A stretch of 64,000 nt of DNA from Mediterranea massiliensis (GTDB lineage: Bacteria; Bacteroidota; Bacteroidia; Bacteroidales; Bacteroidaceae), in the NCBI RefSeq assembly GCF_900128475.1, contig NZ_LT635838.1, forward strand, positions 684,536-748,535, read 5' to 3'. Below are positions 63,501-64,000 of this stretch, piece after piece; position 1 is the first letter of the stretch, and every line of letters begins with the position of its first letter. Under the pieces are notes generated by a model. That model saw only the letters and a program-made list of their open reading frames with translations. It had not been told where the DNA came from and did not search any database. A program made the position numbers and the translations under genes.

Positions 63501-64000
63501 TCCGCATCCTGGAATTCCGAAAGGACCGTGGAGCCACGTTTTACGACCACCTTGGCCTTCAGGTCGCTGTAGCCACTCACCTCGCCGCCACCGGCCGTGC
63601 CCACGCCAACGGCATATCTCACCACGAAACCGGTACCCAACGACAAATACTGGGAAGCGGGCAAGGAGGAACCCGAAGCATCGGTCAGGTCTATATTCAC
63701 CACCACCTTGTCATCGTCGCTATACTTGGAAAAGCGCACCTCCCTGTCGCTTTCCCCGCCTTCGCCATCCTTCTGCGTGACTGTCATCACGTACTGAGTG
63801 CCGTCCTCGCTGTCCGTCACGTCGATATTCGTCACGGTACCCACCAGCGAGGCGAACACCGCGCCGCTCGTGGGGGCTTTCGTCTCACCGGCGGCCAGCT
63901 CCTCCGTAGGGGTGGCCTTGTCATCAATACTTTTGATATAGTTCTCCACCAACCGGCCGCTCACCGGAAGATTACCCGTGGATTCGTCACCGGACCAATC
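57527..64000 (-). CDS. Very large phage-tail-like protein, putative DGR target (5' partial)
   Basis: At least 2157 residues are visible; the frame is open to the window end (DWSGDESTGNLPVSGRL and on). Domains by position: Ig-like and beta-rich modules (64.0-62.7 kb); a LamG/concanavalin-like region (about 62.6-62.0 kb). A CotH-kinase-like region runs from about 61.7 to 60.55 kb, with QGTSSVNYARKNLRF and later TWDGVMWWITYYDGDCQLG. A leucine-rich-repeat-like part lies at about 59.9-59.45 kb (LTTLDLSWQGRLKKLDVRG-like). The C-terminal C-type-lectin-like domain lies at about 58.2-57.55 kb, with GKWRIWMPDGTVRWV and ending GVGSRLAFRGKLV. This last pattern is typical of proteins diversified by reverse-transcriptase systems. 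It probably is a receptor-binding tail protein of a Bacteroides prophage. Confidence 0.8.
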   Translation of the reverse strand, partial: DWSGDESTGNLPVSGRLVENYIKSIDDKATPTEELAAGETKAPTSGAVFASLVGTVTNIDVTDSEDGTQYVMTVTQKDGEGGESDREVRFSKYSDDDKVVVNIDLTDASGSSLPASQYLSLGTGFVVRYAVGVGTAGGGEVSGYSDLKAKVVVKRGSTVLSEFQDAEFVGVTAGQSYTFDASPYLKDATTYTVQVEAQAGYDGGTLMKTATARVTMVAMELSTTYSVGNGLADGGYRNDVNIPFTAKGTSGEKNIYYRINGGQPYTLGLSAGSGVQQKNVTVALSEMREGMNVVEAYALHENSGVVSEIHYLTLLKAEEGVTAYAGMMFNHRAAGFQRDWKHPVLEAEQFTAWNFTYAGYDRDAYTARVKVTSRGSVVKEDLLQRGETGSYGRTNVNVEPLDYRVSCGDAVLEVQVNTTSHPDIEATLAPDAVCTFDAFGRSNTENNPESWVSGDKRMEFRDVLWSVNEYGAGSGWHKDRLLLAGGAGMTLTADGGYRPFNEADKPEGFAIRDVGMTLEIEYSTANVTDTDAELITCLGTLQNGNRYGLVVTPEEAKFLTGVVTEAMDAGQVLRYEDSVGTKFEPGKNIRITYVFYPDVETNEQRTLIGFYVNGEESAASKWLDKVSFDIRSQLEFKSEGADLNVKSVRIYNKALTSDEVLNNYIVDRNHLEDADGEPGVRSLDEDNRVLNEGDTVSMEKLMGLMKKRRNSILVLIGTGSVGSEVPSESDTLNVMDALAQLNNKKANKLCREVRFYNGENRALDWIARDIYLRIQGTSSVNYARKNLRFYFQKTASGYTARMSYGEIDGNGQQSNPTATEGKKNLFRLRDNSVGAKLACAKCDFSDSSMTTNTGGAKFIHDGMKEMGILTPAQQYAADHVDTCKEDIRSAIDGLPCDLFVAKSVDEDLTYYGQYNMNNEKSDSYPIFGQDKTIGEEQWGTGDTLNYLQANGDRPKEYLPICIETLNNSNDLCLFRWLPSTEPDHTDFMDFNFDGGFEFNHPKDVFWNDGGGDAEEEPNIKEHLGTGDKYDKMYKALDRMMSFLYKCVRETPAGKNLAYNKETHTFDGVDYEDDGNKFPTAKWVSPTFKAEAGKYFNLPNLAAYYLYVQFNLGVDQLAKNMLVRTWDGVMWWITYYDGDCQLGSDNKSFLTGKYDDNRQTKRDGAYVMQGHNSWLWNLILGNMGNLLEEVMTRGVNGGTSFMSAFSIQKAVDHFDTEQMKKWCSRLYNKSGIFKYVYPFLNEMPVGADGAKQTYPQIYGLKGSLKAHRNYFIQRRYDLKQVEYGYVSTLGAQFYQSTASLDKAYKLKLMQYRLTIPYRVQLSTSNGVQADSGVVDADVLHSLQLARAFGENDPLKIIGAAKIKELVWHEDAFAIGFNFGLLTSLVKLDMSVEKASGYRNGSFMASTNGMLLLEELNMRNNLLARNGDNGNVTTLDLSWQGRLKKLDVRGTGLTRVKLATGAPVVQLCLPETIEELFLEYLPRLAESGLVLDGIGNVRGYRFMGCPGIDGFAMLERLHQAKLNGSGKLERFVLDIDMEDDGRLLGKYYDYGTYTSTGAIDNRHSGLRGRLCLTKYMDDEQADRYRERYPELEIVQPAYSIIESDESAPDDANISNPDNETGYKYGNTYVMNAHVAAILKKRHRVLAKVTKKPTSRKVEMAGQTVDVNNPDGEMTYCPLDDTSSNKYYDGSAAKLDSSEGDWMMYEPFFWSKGVNDYLNEKYYSCYSSNGPDDMPPVPDVTVLTLDDIKDTQGGFLTERKLLSGKPTLKDSYSTDKTYSVCKVDVQGYKRVRFPSVPGTGLVGSLFVDGSGNVVKTIVVPTIGLKFEAGMYLISDVPEDATALHFSILNTAEFDKVVLSNSDKIEDMEPDWVANEEHLCAVVGSSVVGSKLRSCITGNSTTASMNWIDFHYYSVQRGMQQIDALMHSRIANLFYARYGRRDSQEQCGGGQHTNNRITGGTAGYGMQDTIGYDEAYKINDKITNSIVDGSIHQYAWYRGQDEYGSPTVTQVNNISCLGYEDIYGHKYEMMDGVDLPNDSGNQGKWRIWMPDGTVRWVKGKTTSDQWITGVAHGKYMDIVPVGTANGSSSTYYCDKYWISTAASRVVSRGYSDAYANGGVSYANANNDASHSNAGVGSRLAFRGKLVRAESVEAYKAIREVL
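57617..57685 (-). other. Putative DGR variable region
   Basis: The 23 codons before GVGSRLAFRG are dominated by NAY codons (Tyr, Asp, Asn, His: for example TAC, GAT, TAT, AAT, AAC, CAT) alternating with GCG, TCG and GGN. First-base variation of AAY codons is what adenine mutagenesis produces. The reverse transcriptase and template repeat are not in the window. Confidence 0.6.

Overview
The window looks like a chromosomal segment of a gut Bacteroidales, most likely Bacteroides or Phocaeicola. The reasons are a SusC/SusD pair, Mfa-type fimbrial genes (DUF3575, DUF5119, fimbrillin, DUF4906), a porin O/P homologue, an rplM-rpsI-rpsB-tsf operon, and promoters of the Bacteroidetes type (TTTG about 19-20 bases before TAnnTTTG) at many genes. 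Most core genes are moderately GC rich. The stretches around 26.3-28.1 kb and 51.9-57.3 kb are clearly more AT rich and look acquired.

Layout. 1-4.9 kb: tripartite export system (TolC-like, HlyD-like, two ABC-2 permeases). 4.9-6.0 kb: porin. 6.2-14.2 kb: co-directional housekeeping genes (DnaQ-like exonuclease, mnmA, subtilase, xseA-xseB, a small toxin-antitoxin pair, ilvE, trmB, apbC). 14.4-16.8 kb: BlaI repressor plus M56 peptidase with two TonB C-terminal domains. 17.1-20.8 kb: a hypothetical protein, a phosphoesterase, ispF, a FAH-family protein and rex. 21.0-26.3 kb: susD and a susC broken by an in-frame TGA, then an IS4-family element. 28.1-36.2 kb: SUI1 factor, tsf, rpsB, rpsI, rplM, asnS, an RsuA/RluB-type pseudouridine synthase with a repeat-rich extension, and purB. 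36.8-46.2 kb: fimbrial cluster headed by a membrane-bound AraC-type regulator that carries an in-frame TAG, next to an intact IS982-family element with target duplications. 47.8-48.1 kb: three tRNA-Val genes. 48.3-51.6 kb: carB. 51.9-57.2 kb: an AT-rich four-gene envelope cluster of unknown function. 57.5-64 kb: the 3' part of a very large phage-tail-like protein whose C terminus has the features of a diversity-generating-retroelement (DGR) target.

The fimbrial genes are all transcribed in one direction and probably form one assembly system: outer-membrane and accessory factors first, then shaft fimbrillins, then minor and tip subunits. The four genes at 51.9-57.2 kb are packed within 1-14 bases of each other and all but the smallest are exported, so they probably act together at the envelope. 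The most interesting items are the putative DGR target with its downstream 14-bp inverted repeat, a possible switching RNA leader before rpsB, the two in-frame stop codons in otherwise full-length accessory genes, and the uncharacterised envelope cluster. No CRISPR array, rRNA or reverse transcriptase gene is seen.
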